The notes beneath the pieces were generated by a model. The model was not told where the DNA came from, did no database searches, and saw only the letters and a list, made by a program, of their open reading frames with translations. This document shows, piece after piece, positions 27,278-35,590 of a stretch of DNA of 52,663 bases (position 1 is the stretch's first letter; each line of letters begins with the position of its first letter). Made by a program: the position numbers and the translations under genes. The stretch is from NCBI GenBank assembly GCA_024690605.1, contig JAILOV010000015.1, positions 1-52,663 on the forward strand, in the 5' to 3' direction. The stretch comes from Lachnospiraceae bacterium. Lineage in GTDB: Bacteria; Bacillota; Clostridia; Lachnospirales; Lachnospiraceae.

Positions 27278-30200
27278 CCGCGGATCCGCTTCTCCGTTTC
27301 CTGTGCGAGCTGACGGTAGATCATCCGGGAATAGTGATTCGTGCAGCCTTCGAACGCATCCTGTCCCGTGACGAAATCCGTCACATTGATCAGTTCTACA
27401 TCGTTCCTTCCGGCAAACGCCTCTCTGATCTTTTCGTTCAGTCTCCGATAGTTCTGCGCGTGATCCGCGAACTCCGGCGTGTTGTTCTCCGCCTCGATCT
27501 CGCTCCCCAGAAGCAGGATGAGTTTTGTCTCCGGCGGCAGCTTTTCACGCATCCACTGCAGATTCCGGACAGCGAGGGCCGGATCCAGAACGCCTTCAAA
27601 TTCGAAATGTTCCGCAAAGAGAACGAACAGCGCATCGGTAAAGGCGACGTTGTGCCCGGCATATTCCCCGGACCGGTATTTCTCGCGGTTCGCCGGATCG
27701 GTCAGATCGAAATTGCAGCTGCCGAAACAGATCCGCAGGTCGTTTGTCCGGTCGCGGTAGACACCGGAATGTCCCTCGGACAGCGTGCTGAACACCACCG
27801 CGGTATAGGGGTCCTGAAACATGAAGGTGATGAAATCGGCCTCACAGAGAAAAGGTGCCCGTTCGATCGTGCGGCGGATCTCCTCCGGTGGCGTGTGGAA
27901 CGCCTCATAGAGATGAACGGAGTTGTTGCTCCCGGCCACCACGATCCCGCGGCTGTCCACGAAATTGGCCTCCAGCTCCAGCTCCAGCCCTTCACTGAAA
28001 TAGGGGATCATGCCGCCCATGTCACACGGGCCCTTGAGCAGGATCTTCCCCGTGATCGCATCTTTCTGACCGGTTTCCCCGCCCTGCCGCACATCCGCTG
28101 CTTCAGCGGCCTTTTCACCGGAGCCCGACGGATCCGTTTCTCCGGAAACAGCCGACGATCCTTCCGGCTCCTCCTCACGGATCCAGTCAACGATATTCTC
28201 CTTTTTCAGCGTGACCGCTGTCTCGCCGACCACGGTGAGCGGCGGAAATCCCAGTTTCTGCCAGATATACTGCTCCACTCCCATGCCCATAGCACGGCAG
28301 GAGAAGGCAAAGTGGCGGAGGGTGTGCGGTTCCTCCCGTTCCATGGCGTAGAAGCCGACCTCTCCGTAATCCCCGTAGATATCCCTTGCCCGCACAATGG
28401 CACATTCATAGCGCTCATCCGCAAGCAGCGCGTCCACCTCCGCCCGTGTGGGGCGCTCCTTGGTGAAGTTCAGCTGGTTCGTTCGTCCCAGCAGCTCATG
28501 GATCCGTTCGGCAAACCGCGTGCAGTCCCGTCTGCAGGTAACCCGGATATCCGATTCCCTGAGAAACGCCTCATTGGAAACGGCCTCCTTTTTCTTCTCG
28601 GTCTTTTTCTCCAGCAGGCGATAGCGCTCCAGTCTCTTATGCTCCGGGTCGCTGTCCGGCAGGCTCTTGAGTTTTCTGAGCAGCGCGTCCAGAATGTCCG
28701 GTTCCGCTACCTGCAATCCCGGCAGGACGGCGCGTGCCTCCCGCAGGTTGATCAGCTCATCGTCGATAAAGAGCACGTTTTCCGCGCGCAGCGCCATGTC
28801 CGTGAGCATCTGCCGGATCCGCGGCCCCTTCGAGGACCAGGCTACGGACGGGAACACAAAGAGATCCCACAGGTTGCCGAACCGCTCCGACATCAGTTCT
28901 TCCCGCACCTGCTCCTCTTCGTTTTTGGAACAGATCGAATTCACGATACCTTTATCCGCCGCGAGACGGACGATCTCCAGATTCCGGTCAACGGGCTTCA
29001 CCGCTTCCTCACTGAGGACCCCTTCCCAGAAGGTTTTGTCCAGATCCCAGACGATCAGCTTGATGCCCGACGGATCGAGCATGTCCGCGTGCTCCTCGAT
29101 CCAGCTGGGATATCCCCATTTCGCGATGAATCGCTGTCTGTTCCGCTCAAACAGTTCCAGAATATCCTTTCTTTCCCTGAAGCTCTGGCTGCCCGCGTGA
29201 TAGATGAAGCTGTTGTGACAGACGAGCAGCCGGTAGCCGCGCTCCCTGATCCGGAAGCACAGATCGTCGTCCTCAAAATAGCCCGGGGAGAACTGCTCGT
29301 CAAAACCGTTCAGTTCGCCGTACAGCCCGCCCCGGATCAGCATCGCGAAACCGCTGAGCTTGTTCCTCTCATCGTAGGGATAGTCCATGTACGTGTTGCG
29401 CCGCGCGCCGTATTCCATAAACTGGTCCGGAAGCGGAAACTCCACATCCTCTGCCTGATCCGGATTGCTCCCGTAGTTTTGCACACCGCCGACCGCACCG
29501 ACATCGTCCCGGTCGTAGAGCCCCATCCTGAGCCAGAACAGCGCGTTGGCCGGCATCCGCGTATCGTTGTTCAGAAGAAGCAGATCGTCCGTCGCCGGCG
29601 CATAGGCGCAGGCCGCGTTGCAGCCCCCGGCAAAGCCGAGATTCTCGTCGTTAAGAACCAGGGTCACCGCACCGCCGGCCGTGTCATCATGATTGGCCGC
29701 GTAATTCTTAAGTTCATCCGCGACGCCGTCCTTGGAGGCGTTGTCGAACACCACCAGGGAATAGGCCTCCGGATTGCAGTTGGTCTCGATGCTTTCCAGG
29801 CATCTTGCCATCAGATACTTCTGGTTGTAGGAGAGGATCACGATGCAGGTCTTCTGTACGGACACGCCTTTGTCCTTTAACGCGTCCTTTTTCTCCGTGA
29901 GGCGCTTCCTCTCCGCTTCATCCGCCGTGAGGAACGCTGCGTTCTCATAGCACAGCCACGCCTGGTTCACGTTTCGGTCGAGGAGACGATCGCCCAGCTC
30001 CTCATATTCCTTCCAGGTATCTTCCTTAAGGTATTTCAGTCTTTCGGGTCCTCCCTCCCGTTCCTTTGTTCCGGCGGCCGGCAGATCCCATTTTTCGATG
30101 TAGCCGTCCTGAAAGACCTCCTGCACGGTCTCCAGCATCTGCCGCGCGGACAGCTTTTCCTGGTATTTTGGATTGTCGAACAGGTTCCGGTGATCCTGGC

Positions 30201-31053
30201 GGATGCTCATGCCCTTCTCAAAGGAGATCGCGGCGAAATCGCGCCCGAGCCATTCATAATCCCGCTCGCAGATCGTGTTCACATCGAAGAACTCCCCCGC
30301 CAGCCGGAAGGAATGCCACTCGCGGATGCGGTACGCGCCCGGCACCGTGAGAGCCGCAAAGGTCCCATAGGTCTCAAATTCGCTGAAACTGTTGTCCAGG
30401 AGCTTCTCCGGACGGACGGCGTGCAGGATCTTCTCCCACCAGCTGCTGCCCTCCAGCGCGTCGTTGTCCTCAATCTTTTTCCGGAGCTTCCACACGAGAT
30501 CACGCTTAAAGAGCATATGCTCGGAGATGAAGGACGGCTCGATGACCTTGGTCATGCCGATGAGGTTTTTCAGCGTTTTGAAATACTCCTCATGATATTC
30601 GCGCTTGTAATCCAGATAGGGCGTACCGGACTCCGAGAACATGGAGAACGGCTTACAGGGAACGGTGTCGCCGTCCCAGGTCATGTAGAATTCATCCCGG
30701 CAGAAATCCGCGTAGGCAAATTTCAGGAACTGCTGGTAGTACCATCCCGTCATCCGCCGCGGCACCTCGCCGTCCGGACGGAAGGGACTGCCGATCTCGT
30801 TCATCAGCGCGTGCACCCGGTCAAAGGACAGGACATCGTTTTCTTCGATAAAGCCCACGCGCCCTCTCAGCTCCCCCGGGTAGACACCTTCCTCCACCTC
30901 CTGTGCCAGGAGCGTTCCGACCTCGTCCCTGCCGATAAAGAGCACGTGGCGGACGGGCAGCATCTCGACGATCCGCCGGTGCTGCGGGCGGGTTCTCTGA
31001 AAATCATCGGGTGTCATCACAACGATGGCGTCATATTCCTGTTGATCACGCAT
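27274..31053 (-). CDS. 1259-residue fusion: DUF6492-like, GT2, FkbH-like HAD, acyltransferase-like and SGNH-like domains
   Basis: Domains in order: residues 1-300 resemble DUF6492 (WYYQQFLKFAYADF, FYMTWDGDTVPCKP with a DxD-type metal site at 127-129); 400-650 a GT2 domain (CIVILSYNQKYL, LLLLNNDTRMP at 491-501, GYFEDDDLCFRIRERG with the EDDD base site); 663-800 an FkbH-like HAD-IIIC domain (VWDLDKTFWEG with Asp670/Asp672, SKNEEEQV at 709, FIDDELINLREA at 762); 835-950 the FkbH C-terminal acyltransferase-like part; a Ser/Gly/Glu-rich linker at 963-1000; 1001-1259 an SGNH-like part (KGPCDMGGMIPY, CTNHYSRMIY). FkbH proteins move a glyceryl group from 1,3-bisphosphoglycerate to a carrier protein; no carrier protein gene is seen here. 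It overlaps both neighbours by 8 and 4 bases. Probably builds and decorates a glycan with an acid substituent. Confidence 0.85.
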   Translation of the reverse strand: MRDQQEYDAIVVMTPDDFQRTRPQHRRIVEMLPVRHVLFIGRDEVGTLLAQEVEEGVYPGELRGRVGFIEENDVLSFDRVHALMNEIGSPFRPDGEVPRRMTGWYYQQFLKFAYADFCRDEFYMTWDGDTVPCKPFSMFSESGTPYLDYKREYHEEYFKTLKNLIGMTKVIEPSFISEHMLFKRDLVWKLRKKIEDNDALEGSSWWEKILHAVRPEKLLDNSFSEFETYGTFAALTVPGAYRIREWHSFRLAGEFFDVNTICERDYEWLGRDFAAISFEKGMSIRQDHRNLFDNPKYQEKLSARQMLETVQEVFQDGYIEKWDLPAAGTKEREGGPERLKYLKEDTWKEYEELGDRLLDRNVNQAWLCYENAAFLTADEAERKRLTEKKDALKDKGVSVQKTCIVILSYNQKYLMARCLESIETNCNPEAYSLVVFDNASKDGVADELKNYAANHDDTAGGAVTLVLNDENLGFAGGCNAACAYAPATDDLLLLNNDTRMPANALFWLRMGLYDRDDVGAVGGVQNYGSNPDQAEDVEFPLPDQFMEYGARRNTYMDYPYDERNKLSGFAMLIRGGLYGELNGFDEQFSPGYFEDDDLCFRIRERGYRLLVCHNSFIYHAGSQSFRERKDILELFERNRQRFIAKWGYPSWIEEHADMLDPSGIKLIVWDLDKTFWEGVLSEEAVKPVDRNLEIVRLAADKGIVNSICSKNEEEQVREELMSERFGNLWDLFVFPSVAWSSKGPRIRQMLTDMALRAENVLFIDDELINLREARAVLPGLQVAEPDILDALLRKLKSLPDSDPEHKRLERYRLLEKKTEKKKEAVSNEAFLRESDIRVTCRRDCTRFAERIHELLGRTNQLNFTKERPTRAEVDALLADERYECAIVRARDIYGDYGEVGFYAMEREEPHTLRHFAFSCRAMGMGVEQYIWQKLGFPPLTVVGETAVTLKKENIVDWIREEEPEGSSAVSGETDPSGSGEKAAEAADVRQGGETGQKDAITGKILLKGPCDMGGMIPYFSEGLELELEANFVDSRGIVVAGSNNSVHLYEAFHTPPEEIRRTIERAPFLCEADFITFMFQDPYTAVVFSTLSEGHSGVYRDRTNDLRICFGSCNFDLTDPANREKYRSGEYAGHNVAFTDALFVLFAEHFEFEGVLDPALAVRNLQWMREKLPPETKLILLLGSEIEAENNTPEFADHAQNYRRLNEKIREAFAGRNDVELINVTDFVTGQDAFEGCTNHYSRMIYRQLAQETEKRIRG

Positions 31054-31612
31054 GATCCGCTCCCTCTTCCCTTCGCAGCGCCGCCCCCTTAAGGATCGCA
31101 GCCGTAACGGCTGCCTGCGGCCAGTTTTTCCGTATCGTTTCCGTCTCCATGAGTCCTGCGAGATCCGTCAGCGTCTGCCCGACATTCTCAGCCTCCAGCT
31201 CCGCAGCCATCAGGATCGCGCCCGGTGAAAGGCCGATCGCCAGCACGCGGCCGATCCCTTCGATCTTGATCTCCTCCGGCAGTTCCGACCCGGTACGCAG
31301 GATCGCGTATTTCAGCATCTGATAAACACCCGCGAGCTGCTCCGGCGTTACATCCGTGCGTTCTTCCTCCCACAGCGCGGCGGTCCGGCCGATGATCGAT
31401 TCCCCGATCGGACGGTTCTGATCCAGATCCCAGATCTGCATGACCTTTCGGAACACGGCCAGCTCGCGATCCTTCCCGGAAAGATAACCATAGCGGCCCT
31501 CCTCGCAGAGAGCGCGGAGCTGCCGGTAATCCGCCTCCGTTCCGCCCCGGAGACCGGTGCGGATCCGTTCCCGGTATTCCTCTGTTTTTTCTCTTTCCTG
31601 CTGCTTTGTCAT
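31046..31612 (-). CDS. unrecognised 188-residue protein of the glycan island
   Basis: I do not recognise this protein. It is soluble, starts with a strongly charged helix (QQEREKTEEYRERIRTG), and is rich in Glu, Arg, Leu and Ala throughout, which suggests an all-helical fold. A moderately hydrophobic stretch, IGRVLAIGLSPGAILMAAEL at about 124-143, is too weak for a clear membrane segment. Its ATG overlaps the stop of the preceding fused glycosyltransferase gene (ATGA) and its stop overlaps the start of the 1259-residue gene by 8 bases. Such tight coupling implies it is made in fixed ratio with both large enzymes, for example as a subunit or adaptor holding them together. Confidence 0.75.
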   Translation of the reverse strand: MTKQQEREKTEEYRERIRTGLRGGTEADYRQLRALCEEGRYGYLSGKDRELAVFRKVMQIWDLDQNRPIGESIIGRTAALWEEERTDVTPEQLAGVYQMLKYAILRTGSELPEEIKIEGIGRVLAIGLSPGAILMAAELEAENVGQTLTDLAGLMETETIRKNWPQAAVTAAILKGAALRREEGADHA

Positions 31613-33492
31613 CGCAGTGCGGGCCTTCCCTTCTTTACGAGATCCTCGGAGACCATGTCGAGGATCGATCCCACGCGCTTCCCGTAGGAATACTCCTCCC
31701 GCACCCGACGGTGTCCGTTCAGCGTGATCTGCAGACGTTCCTTTTCATGACGCAGATAGTAGTTGACCTTATCGACCATCTCGTCGAAGGAATGATACAC
31801 CTCCAGATCCCGGCCGACCACGAACAGTTCATCGATCTCCGGCTGATAATTGGTCAGCATGAAGCCGCCCGCCGCCATGATATCGAACACGCGCAGCGGC
31901 ACGCCGGATCGGATGGACGGCAGGGTGATGTTGAGGTTGATCTTTGAAAGATAATAGGCCTTCGGAACCTCTTTATCATATTCCAGACCCTTTTCCACGC
32001 GGACACCGGGAATGACCGTCTTCTGATCCTTTTCCTTTGTGTACAGGCGCACGTCCCATCCGGTCTCCCCCAGACGGCGCATCATTTCAACCCGTTCCAG
32101 ATGGGTGATCCCGCGGGAGAAATAGGTCTGCTCGATAAAGCTTCTCTTTCCGATGAACCGGTATTCCGGCACATCCTCTCTCTGCATCGCCACGAGTTCA
32201 TCGATCGTCTCATCGGAAAGCCTGCCGATAAAACGAACCTCGCCGTCCCACCGGTTCAGCTGTCTCTCCAGAAGCCCGCGGACCTCCGACGCGGCTCTTT
32301 CGCTCAACCGGTCCATGGGGATCTGGTAATCCCGATCGCTGTAGAGGGAGCCGATGAAGGACACGTCACAGGAAAGACGCTTTTCATCCTCTTCCTCGAT
32401 CACCAGCCGGTCCATGCTGTGAACATTGCCGGCCAGCGCCATGTGCCGGACATAGGCGGCGCCACGATTCTTTGTGTCCTGCTCCTGCAGCCGGTCAAAA
32501 TCGAAGATGTAATTGCCCGGGAGCAGTGCGCTCTCATCGTAAAGCGCAACCTGAATGGAATCGTAGATCCAGGAGATGTACGGTACATGGTTTTCTTCAC
32601 AGGCCACGGCGACCGGCGCAAAAAAGTCGTGCGTCATCACCGCATCGGCATGCAGTTCGCGGATGCTGCCGGACACCTGATCGATGTCCTTTTCCGCCTT
32701 GTTTTCAGCCGTTCCGAAGAATTCGATCAGGACCGTTTCTACACCGGCCAGCGTCAGCGCGTAGGGAATGTTCCATGTGGAGATCGTCTGCATATTGGGA
32801 TACAGCACGCGTTTCCTGGGCTGTCCGTCCGTGAAGATCTGTTTCCCGTACGCTTCAAGAAACCGTTTTCGATCCTCTTCCTCCACAGGCGGCTGCAGAT
32901 CGTCATTGTCAAAAAAATATCCGCCGGAGGTCTGCGCCGCGACCGCCACCCGATAACCGGCCTTCCGGAACTCCAGCGACTGGGAAACATCAAAGAAATC
33001 CTGCCCCCGGAACAGGTCCTCGCGCCAGGGCAGGTCCTGCTGCGTGGCGATGAGCCGTCCGTCAACGGCCATCACCTCGCGGATCCCTTCCCCCAGCACT
33101 TCGGGAACATACATCCGTCCGTCGGGGTTCATCTCCCTCGCGGTAAAGGTCCCCACCAGCTTTCCGTTTCGCAGGACGCCGTCCTCGGACAGCTGCTCGG
33201 TCCCGACAAGGCCGATCATGCCGATCGCGGGATCGTCAAAGGCCTGCAGCATCGACGCGATAAAACGTCGATCCCGGAGAAAGATCTCCTGCCGCAGATA
33301 AACCTTGTATTTTGCGTTCGAAGACTGCATCGCGGCATTGTAGGCCGCACACACGGAATCAGCCCCTTCGATCGTGATCACATCGGTCGCGTATCCGTCG
33401 GGAACCTCCAGAGCGTTCAGATAGGTCAGGCACTCCTCCTGCCGGAGGACGTCCGTCACACAGATGATAAAACAGATCAGATGCTCGTCCAT
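31609..33492 (-). CDS. fused StrF-like GT2 and CgeB-type glycosyltransferase
   Basis: The 627-residue protein has two catalytic parts. Residues 1-230 resemble the StrF-type GT2 domain (PF13712): ICFIICVTD at the start, VCAAYNAAMQ, YKVYLRQEIFLRDRRFIASM (the usual DxD region is replaced by RQEIF wording) and FDVSQSLEFRKAGY. Residues about 255-627 are a CgeB-type domain with VMTHDFFAPVAVACEENHVP, YISWIYDSIQVAL, LNITLPSIRSGVPLRVFDIM and AAGGFMLTNYQ (from about 532). It is the first gene of the island. No ribosome site precedes the ATG, and an extended -10 ends only six bases before it, so the message may be leaderless. It likely adds two successive sugars. Confidence 0.83.
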   Translation of the reverse strand: MDEHLICFIICVTDVLRQEECLTYLNALEVPDGYATDVITIEGADSVCAAYNAAMQSSNAKYKVYLRQEIFLRDRRFIASMLQAFDDPAIGMIGLVGTEQLSEDGVLRNGKLVGTFTAREMNPDGRMYVPEVLGEGIREVMAVDGRLIATQQDLPWREDLFRGQDFFDVSQSLEFRKAGYRVAVAAQTSGGYFFDNDDLQPPVEEEDRKRFLEAYGKQIFTDGQPRKRVLYPNMQTISTWNIPYALTLAGVETVLIEFFGTAENKAEKDIDQVSGSIRELHADAVMTHDFFAPVAVACEENHVPYISWIYDSIQVALYDESALLPGNYIFDFDRLQEQDTKNRGAAYVRHMALAGNVHSMDRLVIEEEDEKRLSCDVSFIGSLYSDRDYQIPMDRLSERAASEVRGLLERQLNRWDGEVRFIGRLSDETIDELVAMQREDVPEYRFIGKRSFIEQTYFSRGITHLERVEMMRRLGETGWDVRLYTKEKDQKTVIPGVRVEKGLEYDKEVPKAYYLSKINLNITLPSIRSGVPLRVFDIMAAGGFMLTNYQPEIDELFVVGRDLEVYHSFDEMVDKVNYYLRHEKERLQITLNGHRRVREEYSYGKRVGSILDMVSEDLVKKGRPALR

Positions 33493-33498
33493 ACGCGT

Positions 33499-33507
33499 AT
33501 TTTATCA
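33499..33507 (-). promoter_or_regulatory. extended -10 promoter of the glycan island, six bases from the start codon
   Basis: Minus strand TGATAAAAT: TG, one base, then TAAAAT (five of six to TATAAT). Only six bases separate it from the ATG at 33492. Transcription would start at or next to the A of the ATG, giving a leaderless message; no Shine-Dalgarno sequence is visible in that interval. Confidence 0.5.
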
Positions 33508-33523
33508 CATTTCGCCCGGTTTA

Positions 33524-33532
33524 TGCTATACT
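33524..33532 (+). promoter_or_regulatory. extended -10 promoter for the divergent GT2 gene
   Basis: Plus strand TGCTATACT: a full extended -10 with five of six matches in the hexamer. It lies 40 bases before the ATG at 33572, leaving a leader with the GAGGG ribosome site. It is 17 bases from the oppositely directed promoter at 33499, so a bound regulator could affect both. Confidence 0.6.
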
Positions 33533-33571
33533 GATATCGTTCTACGAACAGCGAAAAAGAGGGTAATCATC

Positions 33572-34405
33572 ATGCAGAACCAAAGGATCAGCGTCATCAT
33601 CCCCACCTATAACCGGGCCGGCCAGATCGCTGCATCGATCAACAGCGTGCTGGCACAGACCTACCGCGACTTTGAGATCGTGATCGTCGACGATGGGTCA
33701 TCGGATGACACAGAGGCCAGGGTTACCGCCCTTTCCGACGACCGCATCCGCTATCACAGGCTTCCCAAAAACGGCGGTGCGTCCAACGCCCGGAATCAGG
33801 GCGTGAAGCTGGCGTCCTGCGATCTCATCGCCTTTCACGACAGCGATGATCTCTGGCATCCTGACAAGCTGGAAAAGCAGATGGCATACTGGGAGAAGCA
33901 CCCCGAAGATGTGCTGGTCTACTGCGCACTGGAATACCGGGATCCGGATTCCGGCGAGATGGTCTCCTTTCCGTTTTCCGACATCCCCAGAGATTCACTG
34001 CACGGTGATATCTATCGCACGCTTCTGACAAGAAACACCATGGACACGCCGACGATCCTCATGCGCAAAGACATTTTCAATCAGGCCGGCGGTTTCGATC
34101 CCCTGTACCCCCCGCTGGAGGACTGGGAACTGAATCTGCGGATCGCGAAGCTCGGCACCGTCGGCTATGTGGACGAGCCGCTGATCACCTCGGGGATCAC
34201 GGAGGGAAGCCTCTCCTCCTCCACCTCCGCCTATTACCGGGCGCGGTGCAGGATCTTCGCGGACTATATTGATGACATCAAAAGGCTCGGCATGTTCGAT
34301 CAGATCGCCGGGGATATCCTGCGTCACGCGGAAAAGGACGGCGTGCTGGAGAGTGTCAAGAAAATGATGATGCTGCAGCTGATGGAAAAACGCGGCGAAA
34401 CCTGA
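33572..34405 (+). CDS. family 2 glycosyltransferase
   Basis: I read 277 residues from the ATG at 33572, with GAGGG nine bases before it; the frame is open further upstream but crosses the promoter. The GT2 motifs are clear: ISVIIPTYNRAGQIAASINS, VDDGSSDDTEARV, the Mn/nucleotide motif HDSDDLWHPDK, and YPPLEDWELNLR with the catalytic-base ED. It is soluble and cytoplasmic. It is the only plus-strand gene between 4.7 kb and the right end, runs divergently from the glycan island and meets the flagellin gene tail to tail with a shared hairpin between. A role in flagellin or cell-surface glycan synthesis is inferred from position. Confidence 0.9.
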   Translation: MQNQRISVIIPTYNRAGQIAASINSVLAQTYRDFEIVIVDDGSSDDTEARVTALSDDRIRYHRLPKNGGASNARNQGVKLASCDLIAFHDSDDLWHPDKLEKQMAYWEKHPEDVLVYCALEYRDPDSGEMVSFPFSDIPRDSLHGDIYRTLLTRNTMDTPTILMRKDIFNQAGGFDPLYPPLEDWELNLRIAKLGTVGYVDEPLITSGITEGSLSSSTSAYYRARCRIFADYIDDIKRLGMFDQIAGDILRHAEKDGVLESVKKMMMLQLMEKRGET

Positions 34406-34436
34406 AGGGCCGCACGGATCACGTAAAAGCCGACAA

Positions 34437-34470
34437 AGGAAAGGCACCGGATTGCTCCGGTGCCTTTCCT
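34437..34470. terminator. bidirectional terminator between GT2 and flagellin genes
   Basis: Perfect 15-base stem AGGAAAGGCACCGGA / TCCGGTGCCTTTCCT with the 4-base loop TTGC. Minus-strand reading gives CCTTTGTC after the stem, a fair U-run for flagellin; plus-strand reading gives CTTTCCT inside the stem. It lies 31 bases after the GT2 stop and 31 bases after the flagellin stop, so it can serve both genes. Confidence 0.8.
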
Positions 34471-34501
34471 GCTAGCATGGGTTTGCTTAAAGCCTTGTAG
34501 C

Positions 34502-35332
34502 TTAGCCGAGCAGGGACAGAACGCCCTGGTTGCTCTGGTTCGCCTGTGCAAGCATCGACTGGCCAGCCTGTGCCAGGATGTTGTTGTTGCTGTAGCGAAC
34601 CATCTCGGTCGCCATATCCGTGTCGCGGATAAGGCTCTCTGCACTCGTCGTGTTCTCCACAACGTTGTTCAGGTTCGTGATCGTGTGCTCCAGTCTGTTC
34701 TGGACAGCACCGAGAGCGGAACGCTGTGTGGAAACACTCTGCAACGCGTTCTTGACGGAGTCGATGCGGCTGCGTGCGCTCACGCCATCCGTACCGGTAA
34801 CCGACAGACCCTTGACACCGAGCTGAGAAACGCTCATCGTCGAGATGTGGATCTTGATCTGGTTGTCCGTCGCAGACTCTGCACCAACATGAAGGTTCTT
34901 GCCGGTGAAGGAGCCATCCAGCAGGGACTGCTGGTTGAACGTGGTGGTCTGCTTGACACGATCGATCTCGGTAAGGAGCTGATCAATCTCGTTCTGGATG
35001 TACTTACGGTCCGTGCTCTGCAGGGTGTCGGTACCGGCCTTGTCGACCAGCTCGTTCATTCTCTGCAGCATATCCTGCACTTCACCGAGTGCGCCTTCAG
35101 CGGTCTGCACCGCCGAGATGCCGTCCTGCGCGTTCTTCGTAGCCTGTGTAAGACCACGGATCTGTCTGCGCATCTTCTCACTGATGGAGAGGCCGGCCGC
35201 GTCATCCGCTGCACGGTTGATCTGGTAACCGGAAGAAAGCTTCTCGGAGCTCTTCGCCTGCTGACCAGTCGTGATGCCAAGCATACGGTTGCTGTTGTGT
35301 GCTGTCATGTTGTGCTGTACTACCATACCCAT
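34502..35332 (-). CDS. hag: flagellin
   Basis: The 276-residue protein has the complete conserved flagellin ends: VVQHNMTAHNSNRML and SSEKLSSGYQINRAADDAAG at the N-terminus, and NILAQAGQSMLAQANQ at the C-terminus. The middle is short (about residues 150-190), with no large outer D2/D3 domain, as in many Firmicutes. It polymerises as the filament and is exported by the flagellar secretion system with FliS as chaperone. The ATG at 35332 has AAGGAGG eight bases before it. A sigma-28-type promoter lies at 35519-35545, giving a leader of about 180 bases with CsrA-type sites. Surface Ser/Thr residues in 150-200 are candidate glycan sites. Confidence 0.97.
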   Translation of the reverse strand: MGMVVQHNMTAHNSNRMLGITTGQQAKSSEKLSSGYQINRAADDAAGLSISEKMRRQIRGLTQATKNAQDGISAVQTAEGALGEVQDMLQRMNELVDKAGTDTLQSTDRKYIQNEIDQLLTEIDRVKQTTTFNQQSLLDGSFTGKNLHVGAESATDNQIKIHISTMSVSQLGVKGLSVTGTDGVSARSRIDSVKNALQSVSTQRSALGAVQNRLEHTITNLNNVVENTTSAESLIRDTDMATEMVRYSNNNILAQAGQSMLAQANQSNQGVLSLLG

Positions 35333-35340
35333 AATTTTAT

Positions 35341-35347
35341 CCTCCTT
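35341..35347 (-). promoter_or_regulatory. CsrA-type AAGGAGG site over the flagellin ribosome site
   Basis: Minus strand CAAGGAGGAT: the flagellin Shine-Dalgarno sequence itself contains the GGA core with the preferred A-A before it. CsrA bound here would block the ribosome directly, as described for hag in B. subtilis. The second site lies about 20 bases upstream. Confidence 0.55.
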
Positions 35348-35362
35348 GAATGTGTGTTGATG

Positions 35363-35376
35363 CGGCTTCCTTGCCG
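35363..35376 (-). promoter_or_regulatory. CsrA-type hairpin site in the flagellin leader
   Basis: Minus strand CGGC AAGGAA GCCG: a 4-base perfect stem holding AAGGA in a six-base loop, the ideal presentation of a GGA motif to CsrA. It lies 16 bases upstream of the site over the ribosome binding site, a distance suited to one CsrA dimer bridging both. The csrA and fliW genes are 5 kb away in the same cluster. Confidence 0.6.
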
Positions 35377-35518
35377 ATCATGTGTTTGATAGTTTTAAAA
35401 TAACTGCCGCCTCATCTGGTGCTAGCCGCCGGACGCAGTCGGCATTTATCTTCTTCTATTGTACACGCTCTCGATCGGAAAATCCAGCCTGTTTTCAGTT
35501 GTTTTCCTTACACAACAT

Positions 35519-35545
35519 ATTTCGACAGGTAAGGGGAAAACTTTA
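35519..35545 (-). promoter_or_regulatory. sigma-28-type promoter of flagellin
   Basis: Minus strand TAAA, 15 bases, GTCGAAAT. The -35 is perfect against the sigma-28/sigma-D consensus (TAAA, 15 bases, GCCGATAA/T) and the -10 agrees in six of eight. It leaves a leader of roughly 180 bases before the flagellin ATG, unusually long and mostly regulatory. A weaker TACA, 16 bases, GCCGACTG site at 35436-35463 is a less likely alternative. Confidence 0.7.
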
Positions 35546-35590
35546 GTCCTTTTTTACATTTTTTGAAAAAAATTTACGCAGAACCGTTTT

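Noticed and set aside
35436..35463. Second sigma-28-like site (TACA, 16 bases, GCCGACTG) before flagellin
   Set aside because: The spacing is 16 rather than 15 and the -35 is poorer than at 35519-35545, where TAAA with 15 bases fits.
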